64,000 nt of DNA from Hsuehochloa calcarea (lineage: Eukaryota; Streptophyta; Magnoliopsida; Poales; Poaceae), in contig CM070599.1 of assembly GCA_036346395.1 (NCBI GenBank), positions 33,285,232-33,349,231 on the forward strand. The letters run 5' to 3'. Under the pieces are notes generated by a model. That model was not told the DNA's origin. It saw only the letters and a program-made list of their open reading frames with translations, and did not search any database. Positions 21,994 to 34,691 of the stretch are shown one piece after another; positions within the stretch are counted from its first letter, which is position 1, and each line of letters starts with the position of its first letter. A program made the translations under genes and the position numbers.

Positions 21994-22803
21994 TTGGATC
22001 TAAGCTGGATGCACGCTAAGAACCGTGTGAGTGAAGAGTACATTAATAGCGTGCATGCTTTTACAAGAGCTGCCGAGGAGGATATGTTGAATAAGGGGGT
22101 GGAATATATGCATTGTCCATGTATTGACTGCGAGAATATAAAGATGTTTAATAATCGAGCGCAGATCAAAGCACACTTGATTCGAAGGGGTTTCAAAAGG
22201 AGGTATACATGTTGGACTAGTCACGGTGAAGAACAGATTATATAGGAAGGTAGTAATAACGACATCACCGATGAAGTCAATGATATGCCGCCAGATGATG
22301 GTGATTGTGGTTTCGATTTGGATAGGCTGCATGATGACAATATGGATCAGATGTTCGCGATGCAGAAGGGAACTGTGATGAGAGAGAGTATGTTAAATTT
22401 CAGAGCTTGATGGAGGAATCGGAGGAACCTTTGTTCATGTGCTGCAAGTCAAAGTACACAAGGTTGTCATTCGTGATTAAACTGCTGAAATTGAATGTAG
22501 ACAACAGTTGGTCCGACAAAAGTTTCATGGCGTTGTTAAGTCTCTTAGCATACATGCTTCTAGAGGGAAACGAGATGCCCAAAACCACCTACAAAACTAA
22601 GAAGGTTCTTTGTCCATTGGGAATGAAAGTAGAAAGAATACATATATGTCCGAACGACTGTATCCTCTATTGTAAAGAGTACATAAACATGCATATGTAT
22701 ATCCGTTGTGTAACGCATCCCGATACAAGCGTATGAATCAAACAGATGACAATGAGGGAATCGAGGTGAAGATAGGACCCCTTGCAAAGGTGGCGTTGTA
22801 TCT
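21994..22803 (+). pseudogene. TNP2-type transposase of CACTA A, piece 1 (N-terminal)
   Basis: Begins with the transposase-associated domain: DLSWMHAKNRVSEEY, HCPCIDCENIKMF and RRYTCWTSHGEE, with its Cys-Pro-Cys-x2-Cys zinc-binding pattern. The expected initiator Met is TTG, not ATG. Frame then shifts and stops occur until a clear VLCPLGMKVERIHICPNDC segment (about 22605-22680), the usual region before the transposase core. The gene is cut at 22803 by a solo LTR flanked by a TATCT duplication and resumes at 38402 (KVALYL joined to PIIPFLKRFF). Confidence 0.85.
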
Positions 22804-25800
22804 TGTCGGACCCGGGAGTAACACCCTAGAATCCTCTGTGCATTTCTGAACTAGTCTCATGATCAGTAGCTAGTTCACATAGTAAACAAATATGGTAGCA
22901 TCCATAATTCGCATAACTTTATTAATAATCAACAGAGTTTATTACAAAAGAGGCTTCAAGCCAACAATAAACAAACACATCGGAAGATGAAGAAATAGTG
23001 GAGTCCAAGCTGATCTGCCACAGGCAATCGACTGGGGTAGCGCCTAGTTGTCGAGATCTGAAGTCCTTCTCATCTGAAATTTATTTGCATGAAGCAAGGG
23101 TGAGTACAACTACCGTGCTCGCAAGTTACACCCAATAACAGAGTAAATGCATGAATGGATATATCAAAGGAAGGCTTATTGGTTGAATTTGCATAAAGCA
23201 ATGTTTTCTTTAAATATTTGTCATAAGTTCCAAAGCAGTTATTTTATAACTAAAATTTATTTTATAAATTCTCAAGTTTTATAGTATAATAACCTCCATA
23301 TGAAATATGGTGATGGATACCCTCCTATCACATGGCTTCCTACCCAACTTCCTATTTGGATAGAAATCTAAAACCATTTGATAAAGTCTTTTGAAAACAA
23401 AATCAAAGTCTAACTTTGAGTGGCTTTGCTCAGCATATCCATGACCGTGGATACATCTATTCGAATAGTTTTACACTCTGCAGAGGTTGTACAACTTTAC
23501 CCACAAGACATGAATTCTCTAGTTTGTTCGGCATTCGTCGATACCACTGCTCACTACCTTATGTAAGCAGTCTAGAGCACATGTCAAGGCCTTTACAATG
23601 CGTCATTCCACAGTAGTCCTGCCTCGCTAAGGATTCACCCCCTTTGGATAGAAACCCGCCGGGTTCAGGCCCCTTCTTGCGCCAGGTGGGAATACATAAA
23701 AGTAGGTCATCCTGACACCCACACATCAACATGGCACAACCACGGTGAAACGTTGCAAATTAATTAGCCAGGTCCCTCCCATTCGAGACATGTGGAAGTA
23801 CGATGTGGCTTAGCAAGATGCGGCTCGAAGACCGGTCCTTAACTGACTTGGGCGACTTCCAAAATAGCCCCTGGGTCTCAATCCTACCCGATTGAGCCCA
23901 TGCATAGACCTGCACCCACCAAGCATCCATTTCGCCCAAGTACAAACCAACTTTTCCTTTTTGCTTTTCAAAGTCATTTGCAAAATCTTCCATGACAAAC
24001 CAATGCCATAGACTTTGAAACAATAGTTAATCATTTGGCTAAAATTCCCCAAACTAAATATTTTTGGTCTAAGCATGTCTTTGCATAATATTTTCAAATG
24101 ATCCCAGTTCATACTATTGTATCAACTATGTTTTTATCTAGGGTGACAATATATTTGATTCAAATATCAACATTGGCCATACAAAGGATTTAGGCATAAC
24201 TATAAATTTAGAACAGGTATTTAAATTACATTGAATAAAAATAAGCATGCAATAATAATTTAAAATAGAATTTAAATAATTTAAAATAATGGGATCAAAT
24301 ATGATCAAAGGTATAACTTGCCTTGCTTAAATAATCGATGCTCTCCAACGGCGTCGAAATCCAGTTGTCCGTCGTTGTTGAAATCTATACGTGTAAACGA
24401 TTCAAATTCAAATAAAATTCAAATGAAATCCAAATAAAATCCAAAAATTATAAAATAAATACTGCAAGGAAGATATCAACTTTATATGAATATAGGAATT
24501 TGAATGGGCCCAAACGGAGTTTGGATGAAGAAGATACGACTTCTGGAAGTTCTAAACCTAAAGAAAATACTCAAAAAGGAATTTGAGTACTGTTCATCTT
24601 CAAGTGGTCGGAAGGAGGTTGCAACTATACTGGTCGGAGGTAGGTTTCGACAAGACTGGTTGTAGGATGGGTTTCAATAGCATTGGTCGTGTTGGTGGCG
24701 CACAAAACAGTGCACGGCGAATAGTGGCGCTAGTGAACTGATGATGCTTCGGAGAAACGAAAGGTAGCACAACGTAGAGCATCGCGAGGTGAAGCTAACG
24801 ACAGTGATGACTTTGTCGGAGAATCGAAGACGGCACCGAAAATGACGACAGAAGGTGTTTCGACCGCCGGTGGAAAATTCTTGGTTGCGGTGAAAAGAGA
24901 GCGGCTAATTTAAGGGATAGGAAGGGGAAACCGAGGGGCACGCGGCGACGCAATCAGCTCGGGAAATGAACGACCGTAGAGAGATAACGGAGGTAGCGAA
25001 GCAATACTCTTGAATACGTAGCATGTTGCATTCAACTGTGCACTTCTTGCATATGAATAGTGAAAGACATGGAAGAATTGGCCGTGCCAGCGAAAGGAAG
25101 GGAGAGGTGGTCGACGAATAACAAATATGGAACCCCAGCGAGGTACTCTACCTGATGGTAGTAGCGGTTCGGCCAGCGGCGACAACGCGCATTTGGAATA
25201 AATAGCAGAAATAAAATAAAATCTAAAAATTACAAAATAAATACTGAAAAATAAAAGAAGAATTTAGATGATTTTAGGAGAAAGAATCAATGGATTCGGA
25301 GGTTGTATTAGCGAGAAATGAATTTTGGAAGGAATTACACTAACTATTGCTACACTGAATGACTAGATAATACTTGCTACTGTCATCTTCTTTCATATCC
25401 GAACAGAGGCAAGCATGCATAGAGAAAATGGCGATGCTGGCTAGAGGAAGGGAGTGATGGCCGGCGAATTACCAAAATGGATTGCCGATGTCGAGACGGA
25501 GCCGTAGGAGGTGGCGGCGTGGTCGGGGACGACTGACGACGGCGACGGCGGCGCACGGTGGTGGTGGCCATGGAGGGGTCGGGCGCTCCGGCGAGGTTTC
25601 GATGATGCGAAGGTGTGCACGGTAGAGCACGACGTCGTGATGCCGGCGGTGGTGACGAAGGTGGCGGAGCTCCACCGGAGGAGGAACTAGAGAGGAAGAA
25701 CGACGATCGGCCAAACTACCAGGAGATGGGAGGAGAGATTTTGGGGATGGGTTGAGGATGGAGAGGAGCTCATGGTGCTCACTTTATATAGGGGAGGAGG

Positions 25801-26527
25801 TGCTTGAATCAATGGGAATTCGTTAGAGAAGATGCAACAGTTTCGGGTGCAATAAAGAGTGAGAGAGAACTGAAAACTGGATTGAATGCAAAGGAAGAAA
25901 CATCTAATTGATGGTATAGTAACGTAGGTGAGGTCAATGCAGACATTTTGCTTTAGACAAAATTGAATTTGGTTCTTTGAGTGTGGAGAAAAGAGGAGAG
26001 AAGTGGTGGCAACCATTAATGGAGGTGAAGCTCAGTGGTTCGGTTGCATGGCAGCAGGGAGCAAAGGAAGAGGTGGCCAGAGCTGGGGAAGGAGGAGGCG
26101 GGGTGAGGGGCGGCCGGAGGTGAGGTCGGTGGTGGAGAGGAGGCGCTGCCATTGATGCTCGGGAAGAAAGACAGAGAAGAAGTTGGTTCGAGCTGGAGGT
26201 TGAAGAAAGGAGGGAGGAAGGAATAAAAGGAAGTATGGAGGCTTTAGTCACAAGAAAGAAAAGGAAGAGTTGGTAGTGCGGGGAGGTTAAGTGAGTTGGT
26301 CGGATGGGTGACCGATTGGGAAATCCAATTTTTTATTTATTTTAGAAAAGAGAAAGAAGAAAGGGATGGTAGTGGTTGTGGGGGTTAAGTGTACGTGGAG
26401 CACTGGTCGGATGGGTGACTGATCGGGAAATCTGATTTTTGATTTATTTTACAAAAGAGAAAGAAGAAAGGCATAAAGAAAGAAGGGAGGCATTAGTGAA
26501 TGAAAAGAAGAGGGGAAAGATGGTAGT

Positions 26528-27291
26528 TGTCGGTGTATTAGAACCGATCTTACGTAAAGATTGTTTGATTCGGGGGGTCTCCTAGAGATAAGATCACACA
26601 GAGTAGATTGACACGGGATGTTTAGACAGGTTCAGGTCTTCTCCGGAGAGAATAATAACCCTAATCCTGTGTGTATGGTATTCTTGATGATCAAGTAAAA
26701 GACTAAGTCTATTACAGAGAATAGCACTTGTGTTCCTACTTGACTAGCTCTTGTTCGCCCTCCCCCTATCTCTCTGATCGATGCCCTTATATAGTCGTGA
26801 AGAAGTAGCCATTTTGCCCTGCGGGAGATGCGCCTAATTAATCCAAAGAATTGGCGCATGATGGCAGAATTACCGGCGCCTCGGCTTCTTCACGCCGCTC
26901 AGCAATTATCTTCCGAGATAATGGGATAATTACACACCATTAATAAGCGGAATAATAGTGCGTGCGCACTGCTCGGATTCTTTAATCAATTAGACCCACT
27001 ACCTGTAGGTTTGATTATAAGGTGGTCGAGTTTACCCGGTCGTAGAAGAACTTACGACCTGTAGCGAATGAGAAGGACCTACAACTATGTAGTGGTCGAG
27101 AAGGACTTACGACCATGATATAGTCGTAGCAAGACTTACAACCTGTGGGGTGATTGTAGAAGAACTTACAACCTCTTATTGGGCTTCTCCCTTATAGATA
27201 AGGGGTATCTCTGGGGACTATGTGACATCATATTTACCCATAATAAGAATTATAGATAAAAGATAAAATGAGGATTATTAGATCCTCGTCA
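26528..27291 (-). repeat. 3' LTR of the Tat element, 764 bp
   Basis: Plus-strand ends TGTCGGTGTATTAG...TTAGATCCTCGTCA. Closely matches the LTR at 37093-37854. Confidence 0.93.
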
Positions 27292-27307
27292 TCTAGCCCC
27301 CCAACTT
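27292..27307 (-). other. Polypurine tract of the Tat element
   Basis: AAGTTGGGGGGCTAGA on the minus strand, directly adjoining the 3' LTR. Confidence 0.8.
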
Positions 27308-27759
27308 CAAGTGAAAATAACTTACTTGGTAAAGGTTTCAGAATGGACTTACGACCTTGAGAATGTCGAGAATGTTAGTCGAAGGAAAAACTCTTCGACA
27401 TTTGAGTGCTACTTTAACCAGAAATTTGCTTGGTCAGGAAGGTTGCTTATGACTATCAAAAAGTCATAAAAAACCCCTACGACCGTCTGATAGTCGTAGT
27501 AGGGGAATCGGAGAAAAACTCTTCCGATTGATACTTCCTTCGACTAGAAAGACTTGGTCAAGAAAGTAATTTTGCTTGGAGGTGACAATACGTACCTATT
27601 TTTTCTCGAACGGACCATCTGGGGAATTGCAACCGGCCCTCATAGACTTGTCCGATGAAGCGGTTCCCGAAGCGGTACAACCATCTCTCATAGGCCTATA
27701 GCCGAGACGGCTTCCGGCGAAGCGGAGATCGTATGTTATAAAACTTACCAGAGGTAGAC

Positions 27760-29841
27760 TTGGGTTTTACCTTTCCCCAAATCACTCCATTGTTCTTCGA
27801 GCTCTTGCTTTCTCCGCCTTCGACTAGGTTTCATCTTCTCGCCGCTAACCCAAAAAACTTCTTGCTTCTAAGCGAAATGGCCAAGAGAGTTTCGAATGGG
27901 AGGAATCGAGATGGATGCGCTAAGATCAAGATTTTGGTCGATGTCGGAAGATTCCAGAGAAGGCTCGTGAAGTGGATTTCGCCATCGGGCAAAGATCGCC
28001 ATCGGGGAAAATGGGCAAATCCTCGCCTTCCAAGCGTATTGTGAGTGCGGCCTTCGATTGCTCGCCCACCCCTTTCTTACAAAGAGTACTCGAACACTTT
28101 GGGGTGGAACCGGTGAAATTAGGTCCCAATTCCATTACCATGTTGAGTGTATTCGTATATCGTGTGCGAGGCGCACTGGGATTCCGGCGGATCTCGATTT
28201 GTTCCAATATTATTATGGGATGGCTCGACAAACCGAATCGCTAAGCCGTGGTCTAAAGCTCCACGACTCAAGTCGAAGGAGTACATTCGAGTTTCACTCG
28301 GTCTTCGTGGGTCGATTTGGAGGAAGAGGTGGTTCTACCGAAGGTCACCTCAAGACACCTTTCTTTCGTGGGGAAGGTCTGAAAAGAAATCTTCATGGAT
28401 TCAACCCTCGAGATATGGTAGGATTAGCCCTTATATTCAAGCCATTAAGGACTTAAAGGAAGAAGGGTCGTGGGATGGCATGTGGTGAAGGATTTCATCA
28501 CACGCCGAATTAGTCCTCTCAAGAAACGAGCATCTCCTATGTGGAGGTACTCGGGAGATGAGACCCCACCTGAGACTACGAGGAGGGTAAGCAATTGTCG
28601 ACTTAGCTCTCCGCTTGGTCTTTCTCAACCTTGTCTAATATTTTTATCTGCTTATTATTGATCTTTCACAGATCGAGGTTGACTCTGCAGTCGACTCATC
28701 TCGTGAGAAGTCCCCGCCACTCCGAGGGGCTGTTCTCAAGTCATTGCGGTTTTGTCCGCAGATGAAAGGATAGAGCGCCTAAAGGTAATCGAAATCTGAT
28801 TCTTTCTTTAGGACTTTATAGTCGTAGAAGATACTTACGACTAATGGTGATCGAGAATATCTTACAATCAAGAAAAAGTCGTAGAAAAACTTACGACTTG
28901 GTACTAGTCGAGAAAAACTTACGACTAATTAGTGATTCTTCTTTTTCTGCTTTTTGTAGGTTAAACAAGGATACGAAGACCTTAATGACTCACTCGATCG
29001 TGAAAAGAAGAGTCGAGGAGGCTAAGGAACGAAGTATTAGTCCTCTCTGATAGATTTCGAGAGACTGTCTCGATCTAAAAGATTGCAGGAAAAAATAAAC
29101 GAAGAAGTTACGAACTTAAACCGCTTTTGATCTTTAACCTTTACCCGACTCTCCTTTCTTCTCCGGATAAAGAAAAAGAGATGCGAAGCTCGCATCAAGT
29201 TCAAGAAAAATCTTTGGTTATTCAGAGTTTTCTCATTACGCTAATAAGGATCAAGAACTCGAGGGTTTTAGAACTCGATTAACGTGTAAGTAAATCTTTA
29301 CTGTTATCCTTTTGAGTATTTTCCTTTTCTAATGCCAATTTCTTGTTCGTAAATTGTCGCCAATTGAGAAGCCTCGAGGTCAAATCCAAGCAAAGACCTT
29401 AATCTGCAATGAGTCTGTCCGCATTGCTAAGATGAATGCAGAGGACATCAGAGCATGGGAGCAAAAGCATGCTGAAACTATTGCTTCCCATCGAGAAGAG
29501 GTCAAGAAATTGGATTCTCAATTAGTAGGTAAGAAAAAGCTTTTACCTATAATTATCTTTGTGTTATCTTCCTCTAGAAGTATATTTTTGTTTGACCGAT
29601 ATTATTCTTTTCAGAACAAGTGGTCGAAAACAAGAAGCTTCGCGAGGCTTCGACTTGTACCCAACAGGAGATGGAGTCGATGAAGACTAGTCTTCAAAGC
29701 AACATCACTCTCCTGAACAATGTGCTTAGTGAGCTACATTCTGAGGGAAAAACTCCTCGAGAAGATACCATAGCTGCTCACACAAGTACCATTGGGGAAC
29801 AAGTCGGAAAATTGCAAGAAATGGTGACCACTCAAGACTAA
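27760..29841 (+). pseudogene. Antisense spliced gene of the Tat element (gypsy-type transposon domain)
   Basis: Plus strand, opposite to gag-pol. Segments: MAKRVSNGRNRDG (27877), FLQRVLEHFGVEPVKLGPNS and ITMLSVFVYR (28070-28165), SLSRGLKLHDSSRRSTFEF (28235-28290), SWIQPSRYGRISPYIQA (28396-28446), then a coiled-coil-like C-terminus: NAEDIRAWEQKHAETIASHR (29430-29500), EVKKLDSQLVG, VVENKKLREAS and SELHSEGKTPRED, with stop TAA at 29839-29841. The middle resembles the putative gypsy-type transposon domain found in grass genes. A clean GT-AG intron lies at about 29527-29613 and another probable one at about 29285-29360. Such antisense ORFs between pol and the 3' LTR are known from Tat elements; their function is unknown. 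The first part is frame-broken. Confidence 0.7.
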
Positions 29842-31249
29842 TCAAGTCAATCAATAAGGAAGCAATAAGTCGCAGAAGTTACGCTTGGCGAAACTTAAAG
29901 CTCAAGACCCCCGCCTTAATGTTAAACCAATCGAAGCCGACTTCGACTGTCCTGAATCAGAGGCAAGTCGTCTGATTGAGGAAATGCAATCAGTTGGTAA
30001 AAAGGTGGCGGAGGAAATGCAGCTAGGCTCTCCCTTCGGAGTAGTCTTGTAACTACCTTGTAAGGCGCATAATTTTGTTAATGAGTAATATATGATCCGC
30101 CTCATTTCCTGAAAATCATCTTGTCGAGTAGTTAGTAACTCAAAAGATAATAAACGAATGAAAGACTAAGAATTGAAGTCAAATTAATAACTTTATCCTA
30201 GCCCCCGACTATTTGCTTAGATTGTTTAGACAATCTAAATAAATAGTGTCTAAAAAATGGGGTTTCTGAAAACAAAGAGAGGTTTATTTAACTTATAGCT
30301 TTTGTTACGGTTGTCAAGCACTGGTCGAAAAGAGTAGAAACGACTTGACACTAGGAAGTTCCTTCTAGTGGGCGTGACCACGCAGAGAGGAAAACTTCGA
30401 CTAGGTGATGTTCCCATCTCCGACTAGTTTAATCAAACCAAGAACAAAGAACTTGAGTTAAACAAACGCCTTAGAGTACTTTAGTCATTCGCTCGTCCTT
30501 TTTGGTGGACTTGATAAGTCTTTTCCAAGAGCAAAAGTAGGAGATCGAGCGACACTAGGAAGTTTCCTTCTAGTGGGGTGACCACATGCAGAGAGGAAAG
30601 ACTTCGACTAGGTGTGTCTCTTCCTTCACCAGCTTAAAACAAATCAAGTACACCAAAGGTGGTCGAACAAATGTAAAAAGTGCACTCGCTTAGAATATTT
30701 TTTCAAAAAATAGACTAAGATTGAGAGAGTTGGCTTTGAGAACATTACGACTAGATAAAACCCGAGCTCTTTGTATTGGCGTAAAAATGAGTAACGAGTC
30801 GATGCTAGAAATTCCTTCTAGTGGGCGTAACCACATGCAGAGAGGAGAAGTTTCACCTGATGACGCGTTTCGCTTTTGGCGGTGTAAAGAAAACGGGTGT
30901 TTTCATATCATAGTCGAAAGATTTTAAAAAGCACTACTCAAAAATAAGGCAAAAGAGGTAGAAAGAACTCGACTTTTATTGCTCGAGAAACCGGTCACAC
31001 ATAGAATTTGCGTGAATCGGTCGATGTTCCAAGAGTTTGAGAGAACTCGCCCATCTTCCATTGCTAGTCGTGAGGCCACTCGCCGAGTTACTTCGACCAT
31101 CGTAAGGACCTTCCCATTTAGGGAAAGTTTATTCCGATTAGACTTGGATTGGCGAGCCTCAATACTAAGTCACCTACAAAGAAGGCCGCGAGGTTGACCT
31201 TACGATTATAGTATCCGTGCAGGCTTGTTGGTAGACCGCCGAACGGATT
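29842..31249. other. Non-coding part of the Tat 3' region
   Basis: Contains a tract repeated three times with variation (about 30330-30410, 30535-30615, 30795-30850: CTTCTAGTGGG...GACCACATGCAGAGAGGA). No gene is supported. Confidence 0.6.
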
Positions 31250-31900
31250 AAGGCTAGGTTTCTCCTCTTCGAGTAGGTTAATGTCATCCGCTCAAGTCGT
31301 TCTCGGTCCGAGTTGTTGAAGGTTTCAACTCGTGTCGACCGCATTTTAGCTCCGAGGAAGCATGGCTTCGCCCAAAACTAGAAAAATGGTGTTTCTCCCG
31401 TTGCTCGATCGTGGTCGCATTTAACCGCCCATAATATAGAAGGTAATTCTTGTACCCAAGCCCCGAGCGCTTAATGTCGGGTCAAGACTCGAGTTTTAAT
31501 TCCTCGCATTATTTGGTCGCTTGCACGCTCGACCGCCCCATTACTTTGGGGATGTGCAACGAAGCATAGCATAGCTTGGTACCCAACTCGTCGCAAAATT
31601 CTCAAATTTTGCACTTGCGAATTGTTTATTATTATCGTAATTATTCGACTTAACTCCAAATCGACTAATTACGCTTCTCATCATGAACCTTTTGTCGCTT
31701 TCGTTGTTATCCGATTCATGAGTTCAACTTCGATCCATTTTGTGAACGTGTCAATAGCCACAAAAGGAATTCAAACCTCCCGGAGCTTTGGGAAACGGTC
31801 CTAGGATATCAAGCCCTGTGTCGCAAAAGGCCAAGAAAGAGGTATTGTTTGTAATGCTTGAGCCGGTTGGTGTATCCGCTACCATGGAATTGACATCGAC
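31250..31900 (-). pseudogene. Tat integrase remnant
   Basis: Minus-strand translation contains HPQSNGAVERASDQIMRGIK (about 31485-31545), the conserved end of the integrase catalytic core. Flanking frames carry further integrase-like residues. Heavily frame-broken. Confidence 0.75.
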
Positions 31901-32379
31901 ACACTTTTAACCACCTCCATAGCATCGTGCAGGTCAGAGGCCAATAAAAACCTTGTCGAAAGGCTTTACCAACCAATGTTCTATAGGAAGCATGCCTCCC
32001 ACAGATGCTTGTGTATATCGTGAAGGAGTGTTATTCCTTCGCTTTGCGGAATGCATCGCATGAGTATTCCTTGGGTTCCTCGCTTATAGAGGACTCCTTC
32101 AACCAAAGTATACATTTTGGCTTTTGGGATAATCGATCCGCCTCAAGATCATCTTCTGCACGGAACCCTTGTAAAGATACTCGTAGATGGGAGTCATCCG
32201 TATCCTCGTAATCTAATGAGGCCATCTCAAGAGGAGGTGTTTCGGTTCTTCGACCGAGAGACGGTTTTGGAGTTGCTCCAAGAAAACTCCTTTTGGTACT
32301 TGTGGATCGGGAAGAAGCCATCCGAGCAAGTTGGTCTCATGAGGAAATTATCCTTCGAGGATAAATTGTACCTCGAAAC

Positions 32380-33060
32380 CTAAAAATGTTTTTCTAGCTT
32401 ACGTATTCGATAAGTACCGAGCCATTGTTGAGTTAGAGCACCGTACTCTTTCCGATTTGATTCACGACTAGTTGAGAGTCTCCTCTCACGAGTAGTCGAT
32501 TTAATTGAGAGTGCTTTCGCACTCGTATGCTAGCTAGCAAACCTTCGTGACTGCTACATTGTTAGTAGCCCGAAAGTTTAATTGTATGGCATACTTTAAG
32601 GTTTCTCCAGAGGAGATACCAGACTACTCCAAATTTCGAGCCACTTAAAGTAAGTGACCCGTCAGTACATCATCCACCGGTCGGGAATCAGATCGGGATC
32701 CTGAATGTGTTCAGATTTGTCCATTCGCGACAAAGTCCGCCAAGATCGGGATTTTATGGTCGTTCGACACGAATGGAGGTCGAACTCCCAAGTTCGACCG
32801 ACCATTTTGCCATGCGCCCCATTGCTTCCTTATTATGGAGGATTGCTCCCAAAGGAAACTCGGACAACATGACTATTTTGTGCGCTGAAAATAATGCCGC
32901 AGCTTCTCAAGACATGAGGAGGGCATATAGAAGTTTTTGGACCGAGGGTAACGCCCTTAGGCCCGTAAAACTTCACGACGAGTAAACCGGTCGTTGTACG
33001 TTTTCACGCTCTACGACTAGTATTGCGCTTCTTCGCTCGTGGCGTGGCAAGCTAGGTAAA
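32380..33060 (-). pseudogene. Tat RNase H region, decayed
   Basis: Lies between RT and integrase on the minus strand. Individual motifs are broken by frame changes, so the assignment rests mainly on position. Confidence 0.45.
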
Positions 33061-33993
33061 TTAAGAGCGTCTCTTCCGCTTTGGAGAAACCGAACAGAGC
33101 ACTCGAAAGATACCTCTTGACATCCTCAAAGGCGTTTGCCTCGCTCGACCACTCAAAACCTTCATGTCTCCGAGAAGTTTAAAGAAAGGTAGTCCTTTTT
33201 CTCCTAGTCGTGCGATGAAACGACTTAAAGCCGCCATGCACCCAAAGTGAGTTTTTGACTTCCTTTTTGTGTTTGGAGGACGATCCGGAGGATGGCTTTT
33301 ATTTTTCAGATTTGCTTCGATTCCTCGCTCGGATACTAGGAATCCAAGCAATTTTCCCAAGAAATTCCAAACACACACTTCTCTGGATTGAGTTTTAAGC
33401 GGTGCTTTCGAGGTTGTCGAATGTTTCTTGTAGGTCGGTGATATGATTAAGTCTCTTAATGCTTTTACGACTAGATCATCAACATAGGCTTCCAAATTCG
33501 GCCTAATTGAGATGAAAAGTCGATTGCATTAGGCGTTGAAAGAAGCACCGCATTCTTTAGACCAAATGGCATTTTGACATAGCAAAAGGTACCAAATGGA
33601 GTAATGAATGCGGTCTTTTCTTCATCGCTTAAACACATATTGATCCGTGGTATCCGAATATGCATCTAAAAACTTAATATCTCACAACTCGCAGCTTGAA
33701 TCAACCGGTGATCGATACGAGGTAAAGGGAAATCATCTTTTGGACAAGCTTTATTAAGATCAAGAAAGTCCACGCACATACGCCATTTGCCGCTTGACCA
33801 TTACAGGTTAGCCAACCACTGGGTGGTTGACTTCTCTTATAAAGCCCTTTAAGTAGCTTATCCAACTCGATTTAATAGCATCTCGCCGATCGGGGCAAAT
33901 CTCGTAATTTTTGTTTTCTGGTACTTTATCAGCCGTAAAGCTAGCTTGTGCTCGATCACCTCCCGGGACTCGGGCATGTCGGATGCTTGCCAC
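33061..33993 (-). pseudogene. Tat reverse transcriptase, frame-broken
   Basis: Minus-strand segments in order: LKGFIREVNHPV (about 33815-33850), DEEKTAFITPFGTF and YVKMPFGLKNA (33550-33630), and the catalytic AYVDDLVVKA (about 33460-33490), followed by thumb/connection sequence with ARLGEKGLPFFKLL. YVDD is intact, but frames shift several times between segments. Confidence 0.88.
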
Positions 33994-34257
33994 GCAAAGA
34001 CATCTGCGTTAGCTCTGAGGAAGGTAATGAGGGCGTCTTCCTATTTGGGGTCGGAAGTCTCCCGATCTAGCAGCCTTCGAGGGTTCTTCTGCGCCCGAGG
34101 AACCTCTTTGACTTGGTCGTTCGGCTTTGGTGCGACTTTTAGGCTTCGACTTGCTAGTCGAAGGTCGACTTTCATCTCGAGTTGGTATTTGACCAACCAT
34201 CTCGAGGGATCGACGGCCGCAGCCTATACGCCATCTTTTGTCACACTTGAATGGTGA

Positions 34258-34691
34258 TCACTCCTTTGGGACTCGCATCTTAAGACATTGATACCCGTAA
34301 TGAGTAGCCATTAAGAATTTTGCCAAAGTTGGTCGTCCGAGTATGGCATTATATGCCGTATCGAAATCGACCACATCAAAGGAGACTTTCTCGTCTCCGA
34401 AATTACTTGGTGAGCCAAATGTTAAAGGAAGAGAAACTTGGCCAATAGGTTTGGTCAAGACCCCTGACAATTCCATGAAAGGAGTATCGCATCGCCTTAC
34501 CTTTGTCCCGGTACTTGCATCTCGCCCGTGGCATTAGTAAATAATATGTTCAAAGAACTGCCACCATCAACCAACACTCGATTGACCCGACAGTTGTTGA
34601 TGGTGGGTTCGACCACAATCGGATATCGACCTGATCGACTTGTAGTGATCGGGCAGTCATCCTTCTCAAAAGAGATGGTAACTTCCACCAC
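34258..34691 (-). pseudogene. Tat aspartic protease region
   Basis: Minus-strand VNRVLVDGGSSLNILF carries the D-G-G-S form of the retroviral-type protease active site typical of the Tat lineage. After a frame change come FDVVDFDTAYNAILGRP and the Tat-type segment ending LKMRVPKE. Confidence 0.85.
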
